A stretch of 64,000 nucleotides of DNA, from positions 1 through 64,000 of the forward strand of contig NZ_UXAU01000017.1 of the NCBI RefSeq assembly GCF_900609065.1. The letters run 5' to 3'. Positions within the stretch are counted from its first letter, which is position 1; every line of letters begins with the position of its first letter. The stretch comes from Arthrobacter ulcerisalmonis. Lineage in GTDB: Bacteria; Actinomycetota; Actinomycetes; Actinomycetales; Micrococcaceae. This document shows, piece after piece, positions 45,298-53,862 of the stretch. Both the position numbers and the translations under genes were made by a program. Below the pieces are notes generated by a model. The model had not been told where the DNA came from. It saw nothing but the letters and a program-made list of their open reading frames with translations, and did no database searches.

Positions 45298-45831
45298 ATG
45301 ACGAACCCCGCAGAGGGCACTGTTGGCGCGGAATCCGCGCCAACATCCGCCGTCGAAAAGCGACTTGCCGAGCTGGGAATCACCCTCCCCGCAGTGGCCG
45401 CTCCGGTGGCCGCCTACGTGCCTGCCGTGATCTCCGGCAACCACGTCTACACCGCCGGCCAGCTGCCCTTTATTAACGGCAAACTCGAAGCTACGGGCAA
45501 GGTTTCCACCGGCAACGAGGGCACCCTCGATGAGCCTGCCATCTCGCCGGAGGACGCTCACAAGTACGCCGCGATTTGCGCCGTGAACGCCTTGGCAGCC
45601 ATCAAGAGCGTCATCGGCGATCTTGACCGGGTCACCCGAATTGTCAAAGTTGTTGGTTTCGTCTCCTCGGACCCTAGCTTCACCGGACAGCCCGCCGTCA
45701 TCAACGGTGCGTCCGAACTGTTGGGCCGCGTCTTTGGTGAGGCAGGACAGCACGCCCGTTCCGCCGTCGGCGTTTCCGTCCTGCCATTGGATTCACCGGT
45801 GGAAGTCGAATTGATCGCGGAATTCAGCTAG
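45298..45831 (+). CDS. RidA/YjgF-family protein
   Basis: A 177-residue member of the Rid family, which hydrolyses reactive enamines and imines from amino-acid metabolism. HVYTAGQLPFING corresponds to the family's GQ-P motif and HARSAVGVSVLPLDSPVEVE holds the arginine equivalent to RidA R105. It is longer than E. coli RidA by a 35-residue head and an insertion around GNEGTLDEPAISP, placing it in the Rid subgroup seen in Actinobacteria (Rv3678c-like by context). Second gene of a probable three-gene operon. Confidence 0.88.
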   Translation: MTNPAEGTVGAESAPTSAVEKRLAELGITLPAVAAPVAAYVPAVISGNHVYTAGQLPFINGKLEATGKVSTGNEGTLDEPAISPEDAHKYAAICAVNALAAIKSVIGDLDRVTRIVKVVGFVSSDPSFTGQPAVINGASELLGRVFGEAGQHARSAVGVSVLPLDSPVEVELIAEFS

Positions 45832-45846
45832 GTCCGGTCGTTTCCT

Positions 45847-46758
45847 TTGCCTCAGTTAGCTCGTCGCCTGTTTGCCCTCCCCGCCGATCTGGAGGGCGCA
45901 GCGCAAGGGTGGCTTGAACACGGCGAGCGGTCCCCCCGGACCGCCCGCCTGGCCTCTTCTGTTGTACTTTTGCGCGATTCGCCCACGGGGTTGGAAACGT
46001 GGCTGGCTTACCGGCCCGGCTCCTCGCCGTTGGGTGTTTTGGCGTTTCCGGGTGGCTCGTTGGACGCGTCCGACGACGATCCCATCGGTTGGTTGGGCCC
46101 CTCACCGCAGCAGTGGGCCGAGCAGATGGGAACGGACGACGTCGGGCTGGCTCGCCGGCACGTTGTGGGGGCCATCCGCGAACTGTTTGAAGAGACGGGA
46201 CTGCTCCTTGCCGGCCCTGACATGTCCAGCACCGTGGAGGGTACCTTCTCGCACGAGTGGATGCGGGCCCGGTTGGCCGTAGCCGAACAGGAAGACACGT
46301 TGGGCCGGATCCTGGCCAAGCGCGGCCTGCTGTTGCGCACTGACCTGCTGAAATCCCTGGTCAACTGGCGTAGCCCCGACTTCGCGCACCGCCGGTTCGA
46401 TACCCGCTACTTCGCCGCCACCATTCCTTTGGGCCAGCAGCCCAGCCTGCTGGAGGGGCGTGGCATGTGGGGGCGCTGGGTGAATGCCAGTTCCGTCATC
46501 GGGGCCCGTGACACCGCCGAGTTGGGCGACGAGGTTGGCCAGGAAAACACTGTTGGCCGGACGCTTGGCACGCTGCTGGTACCCGGCTCGGAGATCATGT
46601 TGGAGAAGATGGCGGCCTCGAACGGGTGCATCGCCTACCTCAGCTACAAACGGAAGTCGCACGTCTACCAGCCCACGCTCGTGGACGACGCCGGTACCCT
46701 CAAACTCGAGGTCGAAGCCGCCAAGACGGTGGCCGGCGAACCTCAGCGCGAACGCTAA
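45847..46758 (+). CDS. Nudix hydrolase with extended loop
   Basis: A 303-residue Nudix-fold protein. The Nudix box is split: FPGGSLD near the start, then about 40 residues, then HVVGAIRELFEETGLLL with the REx2EExG metal site. This split form is typical for NUDT19-like and actinobacterial hydrolases of CoA-like or unknown diphosphates. The first start codon is TTG at 45847, 15 bp after RidA; the true start is not certain because no ribosome site stands out. The stop codon overlaps the first unit of a repeat cluster. Confidence 0.8.
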   Translation: MPQLARRLFALPADLEGAAQGWLEHGERSPRTARLASSVVLLRDSPTGLETWLAYRPGSSPLGVLAFPGGSLDASDDDPIGWLGPSPQQWAEQMGTDDVGLARRHVVGAIRELFEETGLLLAGPDMSSTVEGTFSHEWMRARLAVAEQEDTLGRILAKRGLLLRTDLLKSLVNWRSPDFAHRRFDTRYFAATIPLGQQPSLLEGRGMWGRWVNASSVIGARDTAELGDEVGQENTVGRTLGTLLVPGSEIMLEKMAASNGCIAYLSYKRKSHVYQPTLVDDAGTLKLEVEAAKTVAGEPQRER

Positions 46759-47028
46759 CCCTCCCGGAGCTGTTGCGCTGTTTTGGCGAACGCCCCCGGA
46801 CATCTGGCGGGGCCGTCGTCGAGCCTTCGGTGCGCTACGGAACCCTCCCGGAGCTCTTACGTGCTTTTGCTAAACGCTCCCGGACATCTGGTGACGAACG
46901 ACGGCGGTTGTAGCCCCGGCAGCAACGCCCAACTTCCTCGCAAATACGGATGTCCGGGAGGGTTGGTAAATCCGTCGTAAGTGCTCCGGGAGGGTTGATG
47001 GTTCGGGCGTAAGTGCTCCGGGAGGGTT
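46757..47028. repeat. REP-like cluster of palindromic units
   Basis: Two direct 51-bp units (46757-46807 and 46841-46891), both starting AACCCTCCCGGAGC and ending CCCGGACATCTGG, are followed by three inverted copies of the core: 46947-46964, and two identical 21-bp copies at 46976-46996 and 47008-47028 that end CTCCGGGAGGGTT. Opposed copies can pair into a long hairpin. This fills the 335-bp gap 46759-47093; no protein gene is seen. The first unit begins inside the Nudix stop codon. Confidence 0.8.
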
Positions 47029-47035
47029 AACTGAT

Positions 47036-47063
47036 GAAGGCCGCCCCCAAGGGAGCGGCCTTC
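47036..47063. terminator. Hairpin between repeat cluster and crp
   Basis: GAAGGCCGC and GCGGCCTTC pair around a 10-nt loop. No T run follows on either strand, but the stable stem lies between convergent genes and probably ends crp transcription. Confidence 0.6.
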
Positions 47064-47093
47064 ACCAGTTACCGCTAGCGGCGGAACTGGAAA

Positions 47094-47771
47094 CTAACGG
47101 GAGCGCTGGCGCAGGCGCTGCATGTCCAGGATGACCACGGCGCGTGCTTCGAGCCGCAGCCACCCGCGCTGGACGAACTCGGCCAAGGCCTTGTTGACCG
47201 TTTCACGCGAAGCCCCCACCAACTGCGCGAGCTCTTCCTGGGTGAGCTCGTGGGCTACCAGCACACCATCGGTAGCGGGGCGGCCGAAGCGGTCTGCGAG
47301 ATCGAGCAGCGCCTTGGCCACACGGCCGGGAACGTCGGAGAAGACCAGGTCAGACAGCGAGTCGTTGGTGCGGCGCAGCCTGCGGGCAAGTGCCTGGAGC
47401 AGCTGCGCGGAAACCTCGGGCCGCGTCCGGAGTAGGCCGTTGAGGCTCTCATTCTTGAGCCCGGCAAGTCGCGTCTCAGACACGGCGGTGGCCGTGGCGG
47501 TGCGGGGGCTCGGGTCAAAGAGGGCCATCTCGCCAAAGAGTTCGCCCGGGCCAAGGATGGCAAGGAGCGACTCGCGGCCGTCCGGGGACGTCCTGCCCAG
47601 TTTCACCTTGCCGGAGACGATGAAGTAGAGCTGATCGCCCTGGTCGCCTTCGCGGAACACGGATGCGCCGCGGGACAGGTCCACCTCGGTCAGCTCATCC
47701 GTCAGCAGACGGAATGCTTCGTCGTCGAGCGTGGCGAAAAGGGGTGCTCGGCGCAGTACCTCGATGTCCAT
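47094..47771 (-). CDS. crp: Crp/GlxR-type cAMP-responsive global regulator
   Basis: A 225-residue CRP-family protein, near the length of Mycobacterium Rv3676 and Corynebacterium GlxR. Residues about 20-115 are the cyclic-nucleotide domain, with the phosphate-binding cassette LFGEMALFDPSPRTATA (Glu and Arg-Thr that hold cAMP present). The C-terminal winged helix has LTQEELAQLVGASRETVNKALAEF; the R-E-x-V-N recognition helix favours TGTGA half-sites. ATG at 47771 follows AGGAG. Fitting targets in this window are TGTGA-N6-TCACA at 56281 and a near match at 58616. The neighbourhood (nth, MarP, acs, RidA) is that of the mycobacterial gene. Confidence 0.93.
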   Translation of the reverse strand: MDIEVLRRAPLFATLDDEAFRLLTDELTEVDLSRGASVFREGDQGDQLYFIVSGKVKLGRTSPDGRESLLAILGPGELFGEMALFDPSPRTATATAVSETRLAGLKNESLNGLLRTRPEVSAQLLQALARRLRRTNDSLSDLVFSDVPGRVAKALLDLADRFGRPATDGVLVAHELTQEELAQLVGASRETVNKALAEFVQRGWLRLEARAVVILDMQRLRQRSR

Positions 47772-48025
47772 TAAATTCTCCTGAGTAAAAAGTGGGGGCG
47801 ATGGCTCTTTTGCCATTGTTTCAGAACTTTCATCGTTCTGTGACGAACTTGGCACCGGAAGCGCCTGAATGACGTGCGCACACAGTCATAATGCGGCTGG
47901 CTGGGCTGGTTGGCGCGCCGCGAGGGCTACCCCGCCAGCATCTAGGCGCTCCCGCCTTCGCGCACCCAGAGGTTTGTCAGACACCGCCCTTAGAATGGAC
48001 TTTCACTTGTTGATAAGGAGCCTTA

Positions 48026-49210
48026 GTGGTCGGCTTGACGATCTTGGACCTCGTGCTCATCCTCGCGCTGGTGTCCTACTTGGTGTACGGCCTTCGCAAT
48101 GGCTTCCTGGTCACCGTGGGCGGCATCGTTGGGTTCGCCGCTGGCGCAATAGCTGCATTCTTCGCGGTTCCACTGGTCAGCGGCTACGTCCCAGACCCGG
48201 CGTGGCGGCTGACCGCCACCATCGCCGCCGCCATCGTCCTGGTCCTCCTGGGTCACGGCCTGGGCACCATGGTGGGGCGGCAGATCCGCGGCGTCATGCG
48301 GATTCAGCCCCTCCGAGCCATAGACCGGCTGATTGGCGGGGTAGTCAACGTGGCCGTCTCGGCACTGGTGATGTCCATGCTCGCCTTCAGCGTCAGTTCC
48401 TTGGGCGTGCCCGTGATCTCGCAACAACTGGCAGAATCCAAGGTCATCCGCTTCATCGACGGACTCACCCCCACTCCGGTGAAAGCAACCATGGCTCAGC
48501 TGCGGTCAACGGTTATTGGCACCGGAATTCCTGTCCTTCTTGAGGGCCTGGATCAGGCGCCCACCGTGGCCGCGCCAAACGCTGCCACTGACACGCCCGC
48601 GCTCAATCGGGCGGCGGAGTCCGTCCTGCGGATCGCTGGCACCGCCTACCAGTGCGGCCAGAACCAGACGGGCACCGGTTTCGTTGTAGCCACGGACAGG
48701 GTGGTCACCAACGCCCATGTCGTTGCGGGCGTGTCGCAGCCCGTGGTGGAACTCCCGGGCGGCGATGCGCTGCAGGGCCGCGTTGTCTACTTCGACCCTC
48801 GCCACGACTTGGCCGTCCTGGCCGTTGACGGTTTGCCCGCCTCGCCGCTGCCGTTCAGCGCTGATCTGTCCAGCGGCAGTGCCGCAGCGTTCGCCGGCTA
48901 TCCGCACGGTGGGCCGTTCCAATCGAAGCCCGCCACCGTGCAGGACATTGCAACGGTGCTGGTTCCGGACATTTACGGCAACAACCCTGCGCCGGAGGAT
49001 ATCTACCGGCTGGCGGGCGACGTCCAACCAGGCAACTCCGGCGGGCCGCTGCTCACCACCGACGGCCAGGTAGCAGGTGTCATTTTCGCGAAAGCCACCT
49101 CCGGATCGGAAACAGGCTTCGCGATCACCATGGACGATCTGAACCCCGTGGCAGCTCAGGCAGCGGCACTGTCCAGCCCGGTGTCGTCCGGGCAGTGCAT
49201 CCAAAAGTAG
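48026..49210 (+). CDS. marP: MarP-like membrane serine protease
   Basis: A 394-residue protein: a CvpA-like membrane domain with four helices (about 1-150) joined to a chymotrypsin-like protease domain outside the membrane. The catalytic triad is H231 (VTNAHVVAG), D261 (RHDLAVL) and S338 (GNSGGPL). C210 and C391 match the positions of the disulfide that locks active MarP (Rv3671c) of Mycobacterium, which is needed for acid resistance. GTG start with AAGGAG 8 bp upstream. It ends flush against the convergent aroQ gene. Confidence 0.92.
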   Translation: MVGLTILDLVLILALVSYLVYGLRNGFLVTVGGIVGFAAGAIAAFFAVPLVSGYVPDPAWRLTATIAAAIVLVLLGHGLGTMVGRQIRGVMRIQPLRAIDRLIGGVVNVAVSALVMSMLAFSVSSLGVPVISQQLAESKVIRFIDGLTPTPVKATMAQLRSTVIGTGIPVLLEGLDQAPTVAAPNAATDTPALNRAAESVLRIAGTAYQCGQNQTGTGFVVATDRVVTNAHVVAGVSQPVVELPGGDALQGRVVYFDPRHDLAVLAVDGLPASPLPFSADLSSGSAAAFAGYPHGGPFQSKPATVQDIATVLVPDIYGNNPAPEDIYRLAGDVQPGNSGGPLLTTDGQVAGVIFAKATSGSETGFAITMDDLNPVAAQAAALSSPVSSGQCIQK

Positions 49211-49666
49211 CTAGAGCACCTCGGCCAGGTACTCGACGGCCAGCCGGTAGCCGGTTACGCCCGCGCCCACGATGACCGCCGCGCACACCCCCGAAAGGTA
49301 GGAGTGGTGCCGGAATTCTTCGCGCTGGTGGACGTTGGTGATGTGAACCTCGACGGCGGGAAGCTGGACAGCAGCCAGGGCGTCACGGAGCGCCACTGAC
49401 GTATGCGTGAACGCGCCGGCGTTGATGACGATTCCGACGGCGGTCTCCCGGGCAGCATGGATAGCATCCAGCAGGACACCTTCGTGATTGGACTGGACGC
49501 ACTGCACCGCGAAACCGTGTGCCGCTGCTGCGTCTGCCGCCAGCTGCTCCACGTCTGCGAGGGTGGACGTGCCGTACTTTTCGGGCTCGCGGGTGCCCAG
49601 AAGGTTCAAGTTGGGGCCGTTGATCACCAGGATGGTGCCACGGCCGGCAGAGGGGGCTGAGGTCAT
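49211..49666 (-). CDS. aroQ: Type II 3-dehydroquinate dehydratase
   Basis: AroQ converts 3-dehydroquinate to 3-dehydroshikimate in the shikimate pathway. The 151-residue dodecamer subunit shows [18 protein letters not shown] with the catalytic tyrosine and the flexible loop arginine, [13 protein letters not shown], and [17 protein letters not shown] with catalytic His. ATG at 49666 is chosen; a TTG three codons up is open. The gene lies apart from other aro genes, next to marP. Confidence 0.95.
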   Translation of the reverse strand: MTSAPSAGRGTILVINGPNLNLLGTREPEKYGTSTLADVEQLAADAAAAHGFAVQCVQSNHEGVLLDAIHAARETAVGIVINAGAFTHTSVALRDALAAVQLPAVEVHITNVHQREEFRHHSYLSGVCAAVIVGAGVTGYRLAVEYLAEVL

Positions 49667-49711
49667 ACAGGCCAATCTATCTCGTCAGCGGGGTGCCGGA
49701 CGTCCTCGAAC

Positions 49712-49765
49712 CGTCGCCGCCCCTTGTCCCGCCATCTCGCACAGGGCGGGCAGGGGCGACGCCGG
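49712..49765. other. GC-rich stem-loop after the alpha-galactosidase gene
   Basis: GTCGCCGCCCC...CCCGCC can pair with GGGCGGG..GGGGCGAC with a small bulge, over 49712-49765. It follows the alpha-galactosidase stop on the minus strand and precedes aroQ. No T run, so termination is uncertain. Confidence 0.4.
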
Positions 49766-49768
49766 AGG

Positions 49769-51982
49769 TTAGACCGCCGTGACCTTCAACAGGACTGCGT
49801 GCTCCGGGTACAGGGCCGGCATGGGCAGGCCCACCTCGGCCAGGAACTTCCCGGAGGCAACGGCGCCACCAGCGAGCCAGCCCGGTGGCTGGACGTGCGC
49901 GAACGTATGCTCGTGATCGGCGTCGTCAGGGGTGGGGAAGATAGCTTCGACGCGGTAGCTGCGTGCGTCCTCGAGCCCCGGAATCCCCAGCCGGCCGGGC
50001 TGTTCCGCCGCCTGGCTGCGGGTACTGACCAGCGCAAACAGGGCCGCCGTCGTGCCTTCCGCAACGGTGCCCGTGGCGGTGACGCCGTGCAGGATCAGGG
50101 CGTCGTCGGCGAGGTCGGCGGTGACCCGGGTGCCGCTGTGGATGAGGGCGCGGTGTTCCTTGTACAGTCCCACAAACCGGCGCAGTTCATCGCGTGCTGC
50201 GCCCTGGACCGAGCGGACGTCCCACTCCATGCCGAAGTGGCCGAACAGGGCCGTGATGGCGCGGAACGAGAGGTCGTGCGTCCGGGCCGTGGTGTGCGAG
50301 GTGGTGGGACCAATGTGGCTGCCCACGAGTTCCGGGGGCACCACGGCTCCGGTCCAGCGCTGGATGGTCTGCCGCTCCAGCGCGTCATTGCAATCCGACG
50401 CCCAGATCCGGTCCGTGTGGTCCAGGATGCCCAGGTCCACGCGTGCGCCGCCTGAGGAGCAGCTTTCAATTTCGACGCCGGGGTGTGCTGCCCGCAGCGC
50501 ATCGAACAGTCGGTAGGCGGCGAGGGTCTGTTCGTGGACGGATGGGCGGCCGGCGTGGCCGTGCTCAGTCTGGTCCCGGTTCTGGTCCCATTTGAGGTAA
50601 CTGATGTTGTTTTCGCTGAGCAGGGCATCGATGCGGGTAAAGATGTACTGCCACGCTTCCGGGTTCACCAGGTCGATGACGTGCTGGTTGCGCCATTCCA
50701 GCGGCAACCGGCCACCGTCCTTGGATGAGCGGGCAGACGGGCCCACGATCCACTCCGGGTGTGCGCGGGCCACGTCCGAGTCCAGGTTGATCATTTCGGG
50801 TTCCACCCACAGACCAAATTCCATCCCGCGGCTGGTGACGGCGTCGATCAGCGGGGTGAGGCCAGCCGGCCACACCGTCTCGTCGACGAACCAGTCGCCC
50901 AGACCAGCGTGATCGTCGCGACGGCCGCGGAACCAGCCGTCGTCGAGCACGAAGCGCTCTACGCCCAGGTCAGCCGCGGAGTCGGCGAGCTCAACCAGCG
51001 TCTCAAGGTTGTGGTCGAAGTAAACGGCTTCCCAGGTGTTGAGCACCACGGGGCGCGGCTTCTTGGCGGCAGCGCCGGCAGGCAAGCCGGACAGGTCGGT
51101 GCCGGCTGCAGGAGCTACGTGGTGCGGGCGGGCCCGGAACCAGCTGTAGAACGCGGCAGTGATCCCGTCGATGCCGGTGTTGGAGTACGCAGCAAACAGT
51201 GCGGGTGCGCTGTAGCTGGCCCCGGGCGCCAGGACCACCTCAGCGGAACCCAGCAGCTCGGAGGCGCCGATGACTGTCCGGCCGTCACCCAGGGTGTCGG
51301 TGAAGTGCTCATGGTTGCCGCTCCAGGCGAGGTGCGTGGCCCAGACCTGGCCGCTTCGGTTGCTGAAGCCGGGTGTTCCCGCGGCGAACAGGAGTGAGGA
51401 GTCGTGGCCGGTCCTGCCGTGGCGGCCGGACCGGACCCACGTGCCCTGCTGGATGGAGCGGCGTTGCGGGTGGCGTTCCCGGCACCAGCGGCCGGTGAGG
51501 TCGAGCAGTTCGGTGGCTGCCGGCGAGACGGGCAGGACTGTGGCAAGCTCATCGACCTGGAAGTTGGTGCTGCCGTCATTGGTGAGGGTGTGCCGCACTT
51601 CCAGCAGGCCGCCGTCGTGCAGCGTGAGGCTGGAGGCGATGCTGATACCGGCGGCAGCGTCCGCCTGAACGATCAGCGCCGAGCGGTCTGTCCCCGTGGC
51701 CGAGACGACCCGGAGGCGGGCGGCGAAGTCGAGGCCACCCACGCCGTCGATGATCCGGTGGCCGCGGAGTGCGGGCCGGCCGCGCCATGCGGACGAGGCC
51801 TGGGGGAGCAGCCCGGCCGGAACCCGGGCATCGATGGCGGAGTTGGTGATGGGCTCAACCAGGATGCCAAGGTCCGGGAGCTCAGCACCCAGATCGGCGC
51901 CCCAATGGATCACCTCTGCCTCTCCAGTGGCGAAGCTGATCAGCAGGCTGGTGCCGGCGGAACGGAGGTGCAGGGGATCCAT
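49769..51982 (-). CDS. Alpha-galactosidase, GH36
   Basis: This enzyme releases terminal alpha-1,6-galactose from raffinose-family sugars or melibiose. The 737-residue protein has an N-terminal beta-sandwich (to about 300), a TIM barrel with VLDDGWFRGRRDDHAGLGDW, the nucleophile Asp in YLKWDQNRD, and the acid/base Asp in RIWASDCNDALERQ, and a C-terminal beta domain. No signal peptide, so it acts on imported sugar. ATG at 51982 is favoured over GTG at 51991. It is the last gene of an operon that encodes an ABC sugar importer and a DeoR regulator. Confidence 0.93.
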   Translation of the reverse strand: MDPLHLRSAGTSLLISFATGEAEVIHWGADLGAELPDLGILVEPITNSAIDARVPAGLLPQASSAWRGRPALRGHRIIDGVGGLDFAARLRVVSATGTDRSALIVQADAAAGISIASSLTLHDGGLLEVRHTLTNDGSTNFQVDELATVLPVSPAATELLDLTGRWCRERHPQRRSIQQGTWVRSGRHGRTGHDSSLLFAAGTPGFSNRSGQVWATHLAWSGNHEHFTDTLGDGRTVIGASELLGSAEVVLAPGASYSAPALFAAYSNTGIDGITAAFYSWFRARPHHVAPAAGTDLSGLPAGAAAKKPRPVVLNTWEAVYFDHNLETLVELADSAADLGVERFVLDDGWFRGRRDDHAGLGDWFVDETVWPAGLTPLIDAVTSRGMEFGLWVEPEMINLDSDVARAHPEWIVGPSARSSKDGGRLPLEWRNQHVIDLVNPEAWQYIFTRIDALLSENNISYLKWDQNRDQTEHGHAGRPSVHEQTLAAYRLFDALRAAHPGVEIESCSSGGARVDLGILDHTDRIWASDCNDALERQTIQRWTGAVVPPELVGSHIGPTTSHTTARTHDLSFRAITALFGHFGMEWDVRSVQGAARDELRRFVGLYKEHRALIHSGTRVTADLADDALILHGVTATGTVAEGTTAALFALVSTRSQAAEQPGRLGIPGLEDARSYRVEAIFPTPDDADHEHTFAHVQPPGWLAGGAVASGKFLAEVGLPMPALYPEHAVLLKVTAV

Positions 51983-52106
51983 GGAGTTCACTTTCGGGTG
52001 TGGGATCTACAGGGTCAGAAGGCAAGGGGTGACGGCGGATCCGGTTTGGGCGGACGCCGCAGCCAAGGATGAGGTGAGGGGTGTGGTTGAGGCCCAGCGA
52101 GCAGGA

Positions 52107-52892
52107 TCAGCCTGCAATCCGCAGCCGCCCCACCTTTTCCTGCAGCACCCGGCGGGCTTCGGCGCCGAGTCCGGGGTCGCTGATGATCTCGTCCGCCTCG
52201 TCCAGCGCGGCGATGGTACTCATTCCCTGGGTGCCCCATTTGGTGTGGTCGGCCAGAATCACCAATTTGCGGGAGGCAGCCACGAAGGCTCTGTCGGTTT
52301 CGGCCTCCAGCAGGTTGGGGGTGGTGAAGCCGGCATCAGGATCCATGCCGTGGACGCCCAGGAACAGGACATCCAGGTGCAGTTGCTTGAGCGCCGCGGT
52401 GGCGATGGGTCCTACCAGGGCGTCCGACGGCGTCCGTTCGCCACCGATCAGGATCACCGTTGAGGCGTAACGGGCCGAGCCCGCTGCCGCGGAATGGTGG
52501 AACAGGTCGGCGGTGCGGACCGAGTTGGTGACCACGGTGATGCGGGGGCCGTTGGCCAATTCCTTGGCCAACGCCCACGTGGTGGTCCCGGCACTGAGCC
52601 CCACCGCCATGCCCTCATGCACCATGGTGGCCGCCTCAACGGCGATAGCCCGTTTTTCTCCGGGCAGTTGCGTCGATTTGAGTTCGAATCCGGGCTCGTG
52701 GGTGCTGGCGTCCCCGGGCAGCTTGGCGCCGCCGTGGATCCGTTCCAGCTTGCCGCCATCTTCGAGCACTTCTATGTCCCGGCGGACCGTCATCAGGGAA
52801 ACTCCCAGCTGTTGGGCCAGGTCAGAGACGCGTACCACCCGTTCGCGCTGGACGGCGTCCACGATTGCCTGGTGGCGTGCTGCGGGGAGCAT
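52107..52892 (-). CDS. DeoR-family regulator of the galactoside operon
   Basis: A 261-residue DeoR protein: helix-turn-helix RVSDLAQQLGVSLMTVRRDIEVLE (about 20-45) with the family-typical T-V-R-R-D, then a sugar-phosphate-sensing DeoRC domain (about 75-235; GLSAGTTTWALAKEL and DVLFLGVHGMD). It lies between the permease and alpha-galactosidase genes on the same strand, so it likely represses its own operon until a galactose- or sugar-phosphate signal appears. DeoR rather than LacI/ROK control of an alpha-galactoside operon is a little unusual. Confidence 0.9.
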   Translation of the reverse strand: MLPAARHQAIVDAVQRERVVRVSDLAQQLGVSLMTVRRDIEVLEDGGKLERIHGGAKLPGDASTHEPGFELKSTQLPGEKRAIAVEAATMVHEGMAVGLSAGTTTWALAKELANGPRITVVTNSVRTADLFHHSAAAGSARYASTVILIGGERTPSDALVGPIATAALKQLHLDVLFLGVHGMDPDAGFTTPNLLEAETDRAFVAASRKLVILADHTKWGTQGMSTIAALDEADEIISDPGLGAEARRVLQEKVGRLRIAG

Positions 52893-52950
52893 GGTGTTCC
52901 TTTCGTGCTGTGAAGGGGGAAAAGTTCTCCCTCTCAGGGACCATCTTGGT

Positions 52951-53862
52951 CTACCCCTTGGACGAACCGAGAGTCAGACCCGCCACAAAGTGCCGCTGGA
53001 GCAAGAGGTAGATCACCAGGGTGGGGATCACGGTGATGATGGCGCCGGCCGCCAGCAGGTTGTAGTTGTTCAGGAACTGGCCCTGGAGGTTGTTGATGGC
53101 GGTGGTGATGGGGAGCCGGTTCCCGCTCTGGATGAACAGCAGCGGCCAGAAGTAGTCGTTGTAGATGAAGATGACCTGCAGCGTCCCCAAAGCGGCAAAC
53201 GCGGGCCGGCACAACGGCATGATGATGTCCTTGTACTGGCGCCAGATCCCGGCGCCGTCCACCAGGGCAGCCTCTGTCAGGTCAGCGGAGAGTGCCTTCA
53301 TGTAGTTGGACAGCACGAAGGTGCAGAAGCCCATCTGGAATGCCGTGTTGACCGCGATGACGATGATGTAGGTATTGAGCATGTTGCCCGAGTCGCTGAT
53401 CGAGTACGGCACTTCGAAGTGCTTCGCCATTTCAAAGAGCGGCGCGGCCAGCACCTGCGGTGGGAGCAGGTTTCCGGCGGTGAACATGATCAGCAGGGTG
53501 ACGTTGAACTTCCAGCTGACCCGGCTGACGGCAAACGCCATCATCGAGGCAAAGAAGAGGGTGAGCAGCACGGCCGGGACGGTGATGATGATCGAGTTCA
53601 GGAAGTACGTGGAGAACCCGCCCTGGTTCCAGGCCTGGATGAAGTTGTCGAAGTTGAACGCGCCGGCCAGGCTGAAATAGCCGTGTTCGTTGGTGGATGC
53701 CACGGGTCGCATGGCCGTGAACAGGGACCAGCCCAGCGGCACCAGCCACATGATGGCCATGATGGTGAGGAAGATGTGCGTTCCGTAGTGGCGCTTGGGC
53801 TTACTGCCGGTGCGCATTGCCTGGGCCGGGTGGGCCTTCGCCGCGCGGGTGGTGGTACTCAT
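52951..53862 (-). CDS. ABC sugar permease, CUT1 family (MalG-like)
   Basis: A 303-residue inner-membrane permease with six helices. The EAA loop that docks the ATPase is EAALVDGAGIWRQYKDIIMP. Its ATG overlaps the stop of the first permease gene by 4 bp. No ATPase gene is in the operon, so a shared MsiK-type ATPase elsewhere must power it, as in many Actinobacteria. Confidence 0.93.
   Translation of the reverse strand: MSTTTRAAKAHPAQAMRTGSKPKRHYGTHIFLTIMAIMWLVPLGWSLFTAMRPVASTNEHGYFSLAGAFNFDNFIQAWNQGGFSTYFLNSIIITVPAVLLTLFFASMMAFAVSRVSWKFNVTLLIMFTAGNLLPPQVLAAPLFEMAKHFEVPYSISDSGNMLNTYIIVIAVNTAFQMGFCTFVLSNYMKALSADLTEAALVDGAGIWRQYKDIIMPLCRPAFAALGTLQVIFIYNDYFWPLLFIQSGNRLPITTAINNLQGQFLNNYNLLAAGAIITVIPTLVIYLLLQRHFVAGLTLGSSKG

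Noticed and set aside
46626..46913. Apparent ORFs through the repeat cluster
   Set aside because: They run through repeats and the end of the Nudix gene in other frames and have no start signals.
46759..47028. CRISPR-like array
   Set aside because: Repeats are few, differ in length and orientation, and spacers are irregular; no cas genes are present.
47772..47855. N-terminal extension of Crp
   Set aside because: MDIEVLRRAPLF with AGGAG gives the exact GlxR/Rv3676-like length.
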